Notes: generated by a model not told the origin, from the letters alone. Positions 1 through 8,783 are shown, counted from the stretch's first letter. The stretch: DNA of 58,031 nt from Tolypothrix brevis GSE-NOS-MK-07-07A (GCA_019358985.1 JAHHIJ010000031.1:31839-89869), one strand, 5' to 3'. Numbers and translations: made by a program.

Positions 1-2644
1 TTTGTGATTTTCGACGCGATTCTACTGATTCATAGCCATCTAAAAGTTGACGCAAATCGAGTTTTAACTTTAGTTTGCCGATGGTTACTGTGCTTTCACC
101 CATTGATTCAAGTCCTAGAAGTTCTTGGTAGTCGAGGGGTGGATGATTGGGATGCTTGGGGACGGGAACCCATTCGGTGATTTCGAGATTGGGAAGACTT
201 TTGTGGATTTTTTGGAAGACATCGCGGAGGATGCCGATAAATACGCGGCGGGTTTCTTGGCGATCGCTAATGGTGATGAAGATTTTTTTGTCTTCGATAT
301 CGGCTTTGATGCGAGCGATATTGTAGATTTCGTTGTTTTCTTGATATTGCAGCATTACGCCACTACGCCAATAGATTTGCTTATAGATTTTTTCGTGGGT
401 TTTGACGATAAAGCGGGAGATGATGCTTTCGGGGAGAACTTTATAATGGTATTGAAATTCCAGGGTTTCGCCGTGCAGTTCTGTTTCGTCTGGTTGGTCT
501 TTAGGCAGAAGTCCCGGAATCAGAAATTGTGGTGGGTAACATTCTAGTGCAAAGCAAAGCTCAAATTCTTTCATCAGCCCGATCAGATACTCGTGACGCT
601 TGGTGGGGTATCGCTCTGGATTGAGGATGCGGATGAGATCGGCGGCGGTGAAAATGCCTTTGGTTTGAGTTTTGAGGTTTTCATTGCTCAGGAGTGTGTA
701 AATGCCTTCTGTAACCCAGTTGGGTTTGAGGACGTTGGTATCTTTGAGGATGGGATGATCGCGGAAGTTGAGAACTAAGCCAAGTCGATGGAGGAGATCG
801 ATGAGTTGATCTTGATTTTGTTCTTCGGTAATTTTGTTTTCGTGGCAGATGCCAATGTAGCGGTTGTAGCTGATAAAGTCTTCAGTCATGGATTCGAGTT
901 GTTGTTTAACCTCAAACCATGTCAGGGGTAAAAGGTCGTAGACTTCTTTGAGGTTGGCGATTTGCTGCAAAATAGCGGTGCGAAGTTCATCAATGCCGAT
1001 ATTGTCTTGGCAGGAGGTTTCGATAATGTCTTGGATGTTGGGATATTTTTCGCGTAATGCCTTGCGGTTGATATCGAGGGGTTGTTCGTCTTTTTTGTTG
1101 CCAACGATAATCACGGGGGAGTGTCCGCCGAAGCTTTCGATTAGTTTCAGCCAATATTCGATGCGGTTTTCTTCTTCGCTGGTGCGACAATTACAAACGA
1201 GGAGATAAAGGCTGCGCTTAGTCAGAAAAAATTGATGGGTAGCATGATAAATTTCCTGTCCGCCAAAGTCCCAAACATTGAGACGGATGTCTTTGCTATT
1301 AACCTGCACGTTCCAAGTTTCCACATTGAGTCCGTCGGTTTGGGGTTGATTTTTGTCATATTTATTGCGGATTAGTCGCTCGATTAGGGATGTTTTGCCG
1401 ACGCTTCCTTGCCCGATGAGCAAGAGTTTAGCTTCGTTGAGTGGACGCACTTCACCGCTACGGAGTAATTGCAAATAATTAAAAATCTTTTTAACTGAAC
1501 CAACACGATCAAAAGATCCTAAAATCTCTGGTGAAATAGGAAGCGGATTTCCCCGTAAATCTAGAGTTTCCAATTTCGGCAAACTTTCGATCGCCTCTGG
1601 AATCTCGGTTATTTGGTTGCCACTGAGGTCAAGCTGCGTCAGATTGGTTAAATTAGCGATCGCCTCTGGAATCTCGGTTATTTGGTTGTTATAGAGGTAA
1701 AGCTGCGTCAGATTGGTTAATTTAGCGATCGCCTCTGGAATCTCGGTTATTTGGTTGTTACGGAGGTGAAGCTGCGTCAGATTGGTTAATTTAGCGATCG
1801 CCTCTGGAATCTGAGTTATTTTGTTGCCACTGAGGTGAAGGGTAGTCAGATTGGTTAATTTCGCAATCGCCTCTGGAATCTGAGTTATTTTGTTGCCACT
1901 GAGGTGAAGGGTAGTCAGATTGGTTAATTTCGCGATCGCCTCTGGAATCTCAGTAATTTTGTTGTTATGGAGGTAAAGCCCCCTCAGATTGGTTAATTTC
2001 GCAATTACTTCTGGAATCTGTGTAATTTGGTTGTAACCGAGGTAAAGCCCCCTCAGATTGGTTAATTTCGCAATTACTTCTAAAATCTCGCTTATTCGGT
2101 TGGAACGGAGGTAAAGCCCCCTCAGATTGGTTAATTTCGCAATTGCCTCTGGAATCTCGCTTATTTGGTTGGAACGGAGGTAAAGCCCTCTCAGATTGGT
2201 TAATTTCGCAATTGCCTCTGGAATCTCGCTTATTTGGTTTTCACTGAGGTAAAGCTGCGTTAGATTGGTTAAATTAGCGATCGCATCAGGTATTTCAGTT
2301 AGCTCTACTCGAATTAAAATAAGCTCCTCTAAATGTAGTATTTGCGTTACCACATCGGGAATGCTCTCTAAAGGATTACCACTAATATCCAACTTACGCA
2401 AATTAGGCAAACCCAATAGTTCCAGAGGAAGCGTTTTTAAATTGTTGCCTGAAACCTTTTGGAGATTGGGGTTTCCTACTTCTTCATAACCTTCAACCTG
2501 CTTTCCCAAAATCAAAGACTCAAGCTGCTGCAACTTACCAATTTCCACAGGTAACTCAGTCAACTCCTGCCCCGACAAGTCTAATTCTCGCCAACCCTCA
2601 ACTGCCGCACGTTCTATCAGTTCTAACAAATCATCCTGCGTCAT
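1..2644 (-). CDS. Roco-family protein: leucine-rich repeats + Roc GTPase + COR (C-terminus outside window)
   Basis: One frame stays open from the ATG at 2644 to the left edge (881 codons), so the C-terminus is missing. Residues about 28-367 are leucine-rich repeats of 23 residues with the pattern LTNLTQLYLSENQISEIP. A Ras-like Roc GTPase follows: P-loop GQGSVGKTS at residues 411-419, WDFGGQE about 45 residues later, then VGNKKDE. The region after it, with LLHRLGLVLNF and PNWVTEGIYTLL, looks like a COR dimerisation domain. Roco proteins are GTP-regulated scaffolds, and filamentous cyanobacteria carry several. The partner and signal cannot be read from the sequence. No operon partner is visible: the gene runs away from the toxin module and is followed only by the window edge. 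The start has no clear ribosome site, but it is the first ATG after upstream stops and precedes a typical small N-cap. The family call is secure, the biological role is not. Confidence 0.9.
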   Translation of the reverse strand, partial: MTQDDLLELIERAAVEGWRELDLSGQELTELPVEIGKLQQLESLILGKQVEGYEEVGNPNLQKVSGNNLKTLPLELLGLPNLRKLDISGNPLESIPDVVTQILHLEELILIRVELTEIPDAIANLTNLTQLYLSENQISEIPEAIAKLTNLRGLYLRSNQISEIPEAIAKLTNLRGLYLRSNRISEILEVIAKLTNLRGLYLGYNQITQIPEVIAKLTNLRGLYLHNNKITEIPEAIAKLTNLTTLHLSGNKITQIPEAIAKLTNLTTLHLSGNKITQIPEAIAKLTNLTQLHLRNNQITEIPEAIAKLTNLTQLYLYNNQITEIPEAIANLTNLTQLDLSGNQITEIPEAIESLPKLETLDLRGNPLPISPEILGSFDRVGSVKKIFNYLQLLRSGEVRPLNEAKLLLIGQGSVGKTSLIERLIRNKYDKNQPQTDGLNVETWNVQVNSKDIRLNVWDFGGQEIYHATHQFFLTKRSLYLLVCNCRTSEEENRIEYWLKLIESFGGHSPVIIVGNKKDEQPLDINRKALREKYPNIQDIIETSCQDNIGIDELRTAILQQIANLKEVYDLLPLTWFEVKQQLESMTEDFISYNRYIGICHENKITEEQNQDQLIDLLHRLGLVLNFRDHPILKDTNVLKPNWVTEGIYTLLSNENLKTQTKGIFTAADLIRILNPERYPTKRHEYLIGLMKEFELCFALECYPPQFLIPGLLPKDQPDETELHGETLEFQYHYKVLPESIISRFIVKTHEKIYKQIYWRSGVMLQYQENNEIYNIARIKADIEDKKIFITISDRQETRRVFIGILRDVFQKIHKSLPNLEITEWVPVPKHPNHPPLDYQELLGLESMGESTVTIGKLKLKLDLRQLLDGYESVESRRKSQ
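1590..2300 (-). repeat. Tandem 69-bp repeats encoding the leucine-rich repeats
   Basis: About eleven head-to-tail units of exactly 69 bp (23 codons), each with a near-constant block reading TTAATTTCGC then CTCTGGAATCT on the plus strand. Adjacent units are almost identical at the DNA level, including synonymous positions, which points to recent unequal crossing-over or gene conversion inside the Roco gene. They are coding repeats, not a CRISPR array: period and reading frame match the protein repeat. Confidence 0.9.
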
Positions 2645-2751
2645 AATTCCAAGGAGAAGGGTAAAAAGGCAAGAATATTGATCAAGATTATCTTAACTGA
2701 TTAGGGAAAATGCTAAATTATCACTTTTTAGTGATACGCCCTAGATCACAA

Positions 2752-2818
2752 AGACGCAAGGGAATCGCTGTCTTTACAATAATCAGTCCTTTGTAGAGAC
2801 GGCGATTCCCTTGCGTCT
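2752..2818. repeat. 28-bp inverted repeat hairpin
   Basis: Arms at 2752-2779 and 2791-2818 are complementary except for two positions, around an 11-base loop. They contain AGACGCAAGGGAATCGC. It lies just upstream of the Roco gene and could be a small mobile palindrome. The remaining intergenic sequence to 2990 shows only one copy of a 31-bp direct repeat. Confidence 0.75.
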
Positions 2819-2898
2819 CTTGCCTTAACACCAAGGGTATTGAATCGCTATTTGGGATATTCTGGATTTAGGCGATGCCTGGGTTGAGCTACGCCAAC

Positions 2899-2929
2899 GC
2901 GCCTTGAGATGATGGGAAAAGGCGATCGC
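2899..2929. repeat. 31-bp direct repeat, copy 1 (left of toxin module)
   Basis: Identical over 31 bases to 3523-3553; starts GCGCCTTGAGATGATGGG and ends in the HIP1 octamer. The two copies lie on either side of the two-gene toxin module and in the same orientation. Confidence 0.85.
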
Positions 2930-2992
2930 TCTTCAAAGAATTATCAGATATGCTAGAAACATAAATGTAGCCGATAAAATCTACTAAACCTT

Positions 2993-3211
2993 ATGGATAT
3001 CCATCAAGAAACCGAATATGTCTTGGGCAACTCACATCTAATGCAACAGATCAGTCAGTTCAAGGATAATTCTCAAAAATCACACCCTAACCAACCAATC
3101 CATTCGATTGATTTCGACTACATTTTAAACAATCCAGAATTAATTACACAAATTCAATTACTAATCGAAACCCACAAACAGCAGCATCATGCGATCAATC
3201 GTATTTCATGA
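2993..3211 (+). CDS. Putative antitoxin of YoeB-like toxin module
   Basis: 72-aa product whose last 23 bases overlap the downstream YoeB-like toxin, the usual antitoxin-toxin order and coupling. It would bind and neutralise the toxin. The N-terminal stretch ETEYVLGNSHLMQQI resembles the segment seen in the C-terminal half of YefM/Phd-type antitoxins. The usual N-terminal DNA-binding part of that family is not recognisable, so autoregulation is doubtful. A second NPELITQI segment may form the toxin-binding helix. The role rests mainly on position. Confidence 0.6.
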   Translation: MDIHQETEYVLGNSHLMQQISQFKDNSQKSHPNQPIHSIDFDYILNNPELITQIQLLIETHKQQHHAINRIS

Positions 3212-3455
3212 GGACACTCTGCAAACCTATGAATATTTCAGAGAAACTAATAAAATTATTCACAAAAAATTGTTTAATATTATCAAAGAAATGCAAAAAG
3301 GAGATCCCACACAAGGAACAGGAAAACCTGAAGCTTTGAAGTATGAATTAGCTGGATATTATTCAAGAAGACTATCTGATAAAGATCGATTAATCTATAG
3401 TTTTGATAAAGAAAATATATACATCATTGCGATTGGTGGGCATTATGAAGAATAA
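3189..3455 (+). CDS. Txe/YoeB family toxin (ribosome-dependent mRNA interferase)
   Basis: 88 aa, the normal size for YoeB. It has the family signature GKPEALKYELAGYYSRRLSD followed by DRLIYSF and the C-terminal IAIGGHYE, which matches the place of the catalytic C-terminal His-Tyr. YoeB toxins cleave mRNA in the ribosomal A site and are held inactive by the partner antitoxin encoded just upstream with a 23-base overlap. The module is flanked by identical 31-bp direct repeats. No transposase is next to it. Confidence 0.88.
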   Translation: MRSIVFHEDTLQTYEYFRETNKIIHKKLFNIIKEMQKGDPTQGTGKPEALKYELAGYYSRRLSDKDRLIYSFDKENIYIIAIGGHYEE

Positions 3456-3522
3456 ACTGAATCGTAGTTGCGTAGTTTACCGCCGTAGGCATCGCTCTTG
3501 AATATTGCAGACTTAAGCGATT

Positions 3523-3553
3523 GCGCCTTGAGATGATGGGAAAAGGCGATCGC
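3523..3553. repeat. 31-bp direct repeat, copy 2 (right of toxin module)
   Basis: Identical to 2899-2929, same orientation, 68 bases after the toxin stop codon. Together the two copies bracket the toxin module. Confidence 0.85.
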
Positions 3554-3597
3554 AAAATATAATAGCCATCATTATACATCTCCAGATTCATACGTAA

Positions 3598-3618
3598 AGA
3601 CGTTCCGGCGGAACGTCT
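3598..3618. repeat. Palindrome family A (AGACGTTCC core)
   Basis: Perfect 21-base palindrome with a one-base centre, followed by CTACGAGGGT and, 35 bases on, AATTAAACGGACATGAT. The same downstream context recurs at 13132-13203, so the copy is part of a larger dispersed element. Confidence 0.8.
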
Positions 3619-3664
3619 CTACGAGGGTAGGTATGTTTTTATTACTATTAATTAAACGGACATG

Positions 3665-3818
3665 ATATAGGATTCCTATTTGATTTTTGAACAAACACGT
3701 AGGGTGTGTTAGCGACAGCGTAACGCACCTTTTTTAAGGGTTTGGTGCGTTACGACGTTCCGTCTAACGCACCCTACAATACTTAAATTTTTTCATAAAT
3801 CAAACCGGATTCCTATAT
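3665..3818. mobile_element. MITE-like element, 154 bp, long imperfect terminal inverted repeats
   Basis: Ends are imperfect inverted repeats of about 26 bases (ATATAGG, then TTTGATTT). The interior is a second inverted repeat around GTAGGGTG and GGTGCGTTA at 3700-3729 and 3744-3777. There is no coding capacity. GGTGCGTTACG-type repeats are widespread in cyanobacteria. The rest of the 3456-4303 spacer contains another palindromic block at about 3890-3945 (GAGGGCTTCAGCCCTC) and AT-rich sequence leading to flv3. Confidence 0.65.
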
Positions 3819-4303
3819 AAGTCCTAAGTAAGTAGGCAAGAATAAATCAAAGTAAATTAAGTAATGTAAAAAATGTTGAGATTAATTCGTAGTGAGGGCT
3901 TCAGCCCTCAAATGATGACTAAAGTCCTCTCTACGAGACGCTACGCGAACACTACAAAGCTTTAATTATTTACGCCTTTCTACTTACCCAATTTATTAGG
4001 AAATATTTACATTTAACTTTTGAAGCCGAAATTACAAAATAATTTTTCTTATATATGCCTTCCATCACAATGTTTAAATTGATAAAAATGCAAGATAAGC
4101 GTACACATTAGATACAAATTGGCGATTAGGAGTTTATGCCTTTTGTGATGAAACTATTATCGTCAAAAAAGTATGCTGAAAAAGAGCAATATTTGCTACT
4201 TTTACAATTACATAATTTATGCCTTTTATTACAACTTTAAAAAATATTTACATGCAAAATAAAAGCAGAGAAAAATACTGATATTTGCGTTCGGAGACGA
4301 ATA

Positions 4304-6019
4304 ATGGTAGCGATCGCCGAAAATGCCCAAAAAAGGCTAACAATACAAACTGTAGAAATTGCCCCGGATACGACAGCGATTCGTTCTCTTGATTGGGATC
4401 GCGATCGCTTCGACATCGAATTCGGTTTGCAAAACGGTACAACCTACAACTCATATCTCATTCGCGGTGAGCAAACCGCATTAGTTGATACTTCCCACCG
4501 GAAGTTTGAGCAACTGTATTTAGACACCCTCAAAGGTATAATCAACCCCAAGGCAATTGATTATATCATCATCAGCCACACAGAGCCAGACCACAGCGGC
4601 TTAGTGGAAGAAGTTTTGCAATTAGCGCCTAGAGCAACCGTCTTGGGTTCAAAAATTGCCCTACAATTTCTTGAAAGCTTAGTACACGAGCCATTTTCCA
4701 AGCGAATTGTTAAAAGTGGCGATCGCATTGACTTAGGCAAAGGACACGTTATAGAATTCGTGAGTGCGCCTAACTTGCACTGGCCCGATACAATATTTAG
4801 CTTTGATCGCAAAACCAAAACTCTCTTCACCTGTGATGCTTTTGGGATGCACTTTTGCGACGAGCGTACCTTTGACGAAGACTTAGAAGCAATAGAAGCT
4901 GACTTTCGATTTTACTACGATTGCTTGATGGGTCCCAACGCCCGCTCTTTGCTAAATGCAATGAAGAGAATGGGAGAACTAGGGAAAATCAACATCATCG
5001 CCAACGGTCACGGACCCTTACTCTACCACAACCTTGATTTTCTCACAGAACGCTACCAAAGTTGGAGCCAAGTCCAAGCAGAAGCGCAAACAACCGTAGC
5101 TTTATTTTACGTCTCAGACTACGGTTATAGCGATCGCCTCGCCATGTCGATGAATGAAGGAATTCAAAAAACTGGGGTAGCCGTCGAAATGATGGACTTA
5201 ACTAGTGCAGAAATCCAAGAAATTCAAGAACTGGCAGGTAGAGCAGCTGGTATAATTATCGGAATGCCGCCAACCGCAGCCGTTGCCGCTCAAGCAGCGA
5301 TTAATTCACTTTTAGTTGTCGCCAACAACAAGCAAAAAGTCGGCTTATTTGAATCTTACGGTGGCGATGACGAACCGATTGACACCCTCCGGAGAAAATT
5401 CATCGATTTGAGTGTCAAAGAAGCCTTCCCCGCAATTCGGATTAAAGGCGAACCTACCGCAGCTACTTACCAATTGTGTGAAGAAGCGGGTACAGACTTG
5501 GGACAATTGTTGATGCGCGAACGCAACATCAAGCAGATTAAATCTCTTGATGTCAACATGGAAAAAGCCCTCGGACGCATCAGCAGCGGATTGTATATTA
5601 TCACCAGCAAAAAAGGTGATATCAGCAGTGCAATGCTGGCATCTTGGGTAGCGCAAGCGAGTTTGCAACCATTAGGATTTACAATTGCCGTTGCCAAAGA
5701 TAGAGCAATGGAATCATTATTGCACGTAGGCGATCGCTTTGTCCTCAATGCCTTAGAAGAAGGAAATTATCAAGAACTGAAAAAGCACTTTCTCAAGCGT
5801 CTACCTCCCGGTGCTGACCGATTCACCGGCATTAAAACCCAAAATGCGAAAAACGGCTCTCCCATTCTTACCGATGCCTTAGCATACATGGAATGTGAAG
5901 TCACCGACAGCATGGAATGCAGCGACCACTGGATTCTTTACTGCACCGTCCAAGAAGGTCGTGTTTCCAAAGATGGACTCACCGCAGTTCGTCACCGCAA
6001 AGTAGGTAATTACTACTAA
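4304..6019 (+). CDS. flv3: Flavodiiron protein Flv3-type (O2 photoreduction)
   Basis: 571 aa with the three-domain cyanobacterial layout. The N-terminal metallo-beta-lactamase-like diiron domain has the canonical ligands HTEPDH (H92, E94, D96, H97), H159 in PNLHWPDT, D178 and a later NGHGP. A flavodoxin domain starts near residue 270, and a C-terminal flavin-reductase domain near 420. Flv3 acts with Flv1 to pass NAD(P)H or ferredoxin electrons to O2 without releasing peroxide. The intact ligand set, plus DRDRFDIEFGLQNGTTYNSYLI at the N-terminus, favours Flv3 over Flv1/2. GGAG lies about 10 bases before the ATG. It is followed, after a heptamer-repeat spacer, by flv1. The order flv3-flv1 matches the heterocyst-specific flv3B-flv1B pair as I recall it, but the A/B assignment needs a tree. 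Confidence 0.92.
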   Translation: MVAIAENAQKRLTIQTVEIAPDTTAIRSLDWDRDRFDIEFGLQNGTTYNSYLIRGEQTALVDTSHRKFEQLYLDTLKGIINPKAIDYIIISHTEPDHSGLVEEVLQLAPRATVLGSKIALQFLESLVHEPFSKRIVKSGDRIDLGKGHVIEFVSAPNLHWPDTIFSFDRKTKTLFTCDAFGMHFCDERTFDEDLEAIEADFRFYYDCLMGPNARSLLNAMKRMGELGKINIIANGHGPLLYHNLDFLTERYQSWSQVQAEAQTTVALFYVSDYGYSDRLAMSMNEGIQKTGVAVEMMDLTSAEIQEIQELAGRAAGIIIGMPPTAAVAAQAAINSLLVVANNKQKVGLFESYGGDDEPIDTLRRKFIDLSVKEAFPAIRIKGEPTAATYQLCEEAGTDLGQLLMRERNIKQIKSLDVNMEKALGRISSGLYIITSKKGDISSAMLASWVAQASLQPLGFTIAVAKDRAMESLLHVGDRFVLNALEEGNYQELKKHFLKRLPPGADRFTGIKTQNAKNGSPILTDALAYMECEVTDSMECSDHWILYCTVQEGRVSKDGLTAVRHRKVGNYY

Positions 6020-6027
6020 GTAACGAG

Positions 6028-6186
6028 TCAAGGGTCAAGGGTCAAAAGTCAAGAGTCAAAAGTCAATAGTCCAGAGTCAAGGGTCAAGAGTCAAAATTTG
6101 ACCATTGACCATTAACCATTAACCATTGACCACTGACCATTAACCATTGACCATTGACCACTGACCATTGACCATTGACCCTTGAC
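6028..6186. repeat. Short tandem heptamer repeats (STRR) between flv3 and flv1
   Basis: Two blocks of degenerate 7-mers: first AGAGTCA/AGGGTCA units, then their near-complements CCATTGA/CCATTAA. The two halves could fold into a long imperfect hairpin in a flv3-flv1 transcript. Heptamer STRRs are a hallmark of heterocystous cyanobacteria. Confidence 0.85.
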
Positions 6187-6220
6187 ATTCTCAAGCTATC
6201 TCACCCTTCACTCCACACCT

Positions 6221-7933
6221 ATGAGCGATTCCAAACCCCGTGACGTTCAGGTTTTACCTATCGCCACAAATACTACAGTAATGAGAGCGCGTAGCTGGTC
6301 GCGTCTGCGGTTTGAAATTGAGTATGCATTGGAAAGAGGTACAACTTCCAATTGCTATTTAATTGAAGGTGATAAAACTGCACTTATCGACCCACCAGCA
6401 GAAACCTTCACTGACATTTTTCTGGAAGGCTTGCGGCATTCTTTCGACTTTAAAAAGTTGGATTATGTCATTTTAGGTCACTTTAGTCCTAACCGCATCG
6501 CTACCTTCAAAGCGCTGTTAGAACTTGCACCGCAGATTACCTTTGTCTGTTCGTTACCAGCAGCAGGAGATTTGCGTACCACTTTCCCTGACCGAGATTT
6601 AAAAATCATCGTCATGCGGGGTAAAGAAACTTTAGATTTAGGTGAAGGTCATATTCTCAAGTTTATCCCTACACCGAGTCCACGCTGGCCCGCCGGTCTT
6701 TGTACCTACGACCAACAAACGCAAATTCTCTACACAGATAAGTTATTTGCAACTCATATCTGTGGGGAGCAAGTTTTTGATGAAAACCGCGAAGCTTTAA
6801 AAGAAGATCAGCGGTATTACTACGACTGTTTGATGGCGCCTCATGCAACTCACGTACAAGCAGTTTTGGAGAAACTATCAGAACTGCAAGTGAGAATGAT
6901 TGCCACCGGTCATGGACCTTTGGTGCGTTACGGTGTTGTGGAACTGATCAATTCTTATGAAGAATGGAGTCATTCGCAAACGAGTCGGGAAATCACAGTT
7001 GCTTTATTGTATGCTTCAGCTTATGGTAATACAGCAACTTTAGCCCAAGCGATCGCTCTGGGATTAACTAAAGGTGGAGTTGCGGTACAATCAATTAACT
7101 GCGAATTTGCCGAACCTGATGAAATTCGCGCTGCCATCGAAAAAGCAGATGGTTTTATTATCGGTTCTCCTACCCTTGGCGGACATGCACCCACCCCAGT
7201 GCAAACAGCTTTAGGTCTTGTGCTTGGTGTTGGTGATAACACCAAACTCGCCGGTGTCTTTGGTTCCTATGGCTGGAGTGGTGAAGCATTTGATTTAATT
7301 GAAGGTAAACTTCGCGATGCTGGATATCGGTTTGGGTTTGAAACCATGCGTGTCAAGTTCAAACCCTCAGATGTTATTCTCAAGCAGTGTGAAGAAACCG
7401 GTACAGACTTTGCCCAAACTTTGAAAAAGGCGAAAAAATTGCGTTTGCCACAACAAGCTGTAACTCCTGTGGAACAAGCCGTTGGTCGAATTGTTGGTTC
7501 GCTATGCGTTCTGACTGCAAAGCAAGGAGAAGTTTCCACAGCAATGTTAGGTGCTTGGGTTTCCCAAGCAACTTTTAACCCACCTGGAATCACCGTTGGT
7601 ATAGCCAAAGATCGAGCGATCGAATCTTTGATGTATTCTGGGGGTAAGTTTACCCTGAACATCTTAGCTGAAGGCAATCAACAAGATTTTGTCAAGCACT
7701 TCCGCAAATCTTTTGCCCCAGGTGAAGAGCGATTTTCCGGCTTCTCTACAGAAATTGCCGAAAATGGCTGTTTAGTCCTCACCGAAGCCTCAGCATATCT
7801 TGAATGTTCTGTCAACCAACGCATGGAATGTGGCGATCACTGGGTTGTCTATGCCACCGTTGACAACGGTAAATTACTCAAACCTGATGCTGTGACTGCT
7901 GTTCACCATCGCAAATCAGGTAATCATTACTAA
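6221..7933 (+). CDS. flv1: Flavodiiron protein Flv1-type
   Basis: 570 aa from the ATG at 6221. The reading frame is open from an upstream TTG at 6182, but that part is repeat sequence and not conserved-looking. Same diiron-flavodoxin-flavin reductase layout as its neighbour, but the first ligand cluster is GHFSPNR instead of HTEPDH. Loss of the canonical ligands is typical of Flv1/Flv2, which work as partners of Flv3/Flv4. The segment RSWSRLRFEIEYALERGTTSN also fits Flv1. Probably forms a heterodimer with the upstream Flv3. A strong hairpin at 8037-8070 lies about 100 bases after the stop. Whether it is the vegetative or heterocyst paralogue is not decided here. Confidence 0.92.
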   Translation: MSDSKPRDVQVLPIATNTTVMRARSWSRLRFEIEYALERGTTSNCYLIEGDKTALIDPPAETFTDIFLEGLRHSFDFKKLDYVILGHFSPNRIATFKALLELAPQITFVCSLPAAGDLRTTFPDRDLKIIVMRGKETLDLGEGHILKFIPTPSPRWPAGLCTYDQQTQILYTDKLFATHICGEQVFDENREALKEDQRYYYDCLMAPHATHVQAVLEKLSELQVRMIATGHGPLVRYGVVELINSYEEWSHSQTSREITVALLYASAYGNTATLAQAIALGLTKGGVAVQSINCEFAEPDEIRAAIEKADGFIIGSPTLGGHAPTPVQTALGLVLGVGDNTKLAGVFGSYGWSGEAFDLIEGKLRDAGYRFGFETMRVKFKPSDVILKQCEETGTDFAQTLKKAKKLRLPQQAVTPVEQAVGRIVGSLCVLTAKQGEVSTAMLGAWVSQATFNPPGITVGIAKDRAIESLMYSGGKFTLNILAEGNQQDFVKHFRKSFAPGEERFSGFSTEIAENGCLVLTEASAYLECSVNQRMECGDHWVVYATVDNGKLLKPDAVTAVHHRKSGNHY

Positions 7934-7959
7934 TTACACCATGTCCGTTTAAAAAATAT

Positions 7960-8020
7960 CTTCGTAGTCAGGACTTCAGTCCTGATCCGATCAAACGAGG
8001 ACTTCAGTCCTCACTACGAA
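7960..8020. repeat. Inverted repeat (CGTAGT ... ACTACG) after flv1
   Basis: Two nested palindromes, AGGACTTCAGTCCT in each arm, bounded by TTCGTAGT and ACTACGAA. Related in style to the block at about 3890-3945. Non-coding dispersed repeat; may add to 3' end stability of the flv transcript. Confidence 0.7.
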
Positions 8021-8036
8021 ATTATCGCCTATATAC

Positions 8037-8070
8037 AACCGCTTTGGCTAAACAATAGCCAAAGCGGTTT
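8037..8070 (+). terminator. Rho-independent-like terminator after flv1
   Basis: Perfect 14-bp stem AACCGCTTTGGCTA, 5-base loop, then the complement followed by TTTCTTGT. It is the strongest simple hairpin downstream of flv1 and would end the flv3-flv1 transcript. From here to 8552 I see only one palindrome repeat (8316-8360) and no gene. Confidence 0.75.
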
Positions 8071-8315
8071 CTTGTATCAGAATCTTATCCGGATGAAGCG
8101 TCAGATGATCAGTATGTGTATATGTTTGTCTGTAATTTCTTAATTCTTGATGTATTCCACCCAATTGAAAGCCACAATAATGCTTAGCCCCCGCAAAATC
8201 AATACAATCAGCGCTGCTTTTGCTTGGAGACAAGTAGTCAGAGGCAATATTATAAGTTATTTATTCAATATACTGCCATTAATTTTATATATTAGAGAGC
8301 GATCGCTATTTTATT

Positions 8316-8360
8316 ATGCGTTGCCCGAAATCCTTGTAGAGACGTAGCATTGCTACGTCT
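8316..8360. repeat. Palindrome family B (AGACGTAGCA core), inverted copy with tail
   Basis: Palindrome AGACGTAGCA with its complement at 8340-8360, preceded by the complement of the tail ACAAGG-TTTCGGGCAACGCAT. The same core plus tail occurs at 16220-16270, 21912-21962 and 42351-42402. Confidence 0.8.
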
Positions 8361-8552
8361 TTTCTCCCAGATGTCTATTTTCTCAGCCAGAAAATGTCAA
8401 ATAATTAAATTCGTCTGAAAAAATTCCGCAATTGTCACAAAGGCAATTGAATAGATAATATGTAATGTTTGACTAGAATCTCAGTAGTCAGCATCTTTTA
8501 TAGTAAATGCCAACTACTATCCACAACACTTTTATAATATTTTACCTTTCTT

Positions 8553-8732
8553 ATGACTTCTAAACGCCGCAAGATTAAATTTCCTCTCTGGCAATATCTC
8601 AACCAGCCCCTATTTAGCGATAATAATAAGTTGGTATTAAATCCTCATCGTTTTGCCAACGTCTGGAGAATAGAACTTCTTAAAAGGTGTTGGACTAAAG
8701 AATGTGATGCTAAAGGACCACAACAGCATTAA
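8553..8732 (+). CDS. Small cyanobacterial protein, 59 aa
   Basis: Complete small ORF starting MTSKRRKIKFPLWQYLNQP and ending CDAKGPQQH. It is basic at the N-terminus, with two tryptophans and no membrane segment or signal peptide. The composition and the PLWQYLNQPLF and LNPHRFANVW segments look like a folded, conserved small protein. I have a weak recollection of similar short cyanobacterial proteins. No function can be proposed. It stands alone between the flv genes and the convergent symporter gene. Confidence 0.6.
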   Translation: MTSKRRKIKFPLWQYLNQPLFSDNNKLVLNPHRFANVWRIELLKRCWTKECDAKGPQQH

Positions 8733-8783
8733 ATAGCTACTAGACATCGATCGCTATACTTATGATGCGTTAGCACAAAGCCA

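Noticed and set aside
125-1208. Several plus-strand ORFs of 60-140 aa
   Set aside because: They are shadows of the Roco gene on the other strand, which has recognisable GTPase and COR motifs throughout.
1590-2300. Regularly spaced repeats that could be taken for a CRISPR array
   Set aside because: The 69-bp period is exactly 23 codons, there are no unique spacers, and the units encode leucine-rich repeats in one open frame.
6182-6220. TTG start for flv1 thirteen codons upstream of the ATG
   Set aside because: The extra residues come from the end of the heptamer-repeat spacer and a non-conserved stretch; the ATG at 6221 fits the family N-terminus.
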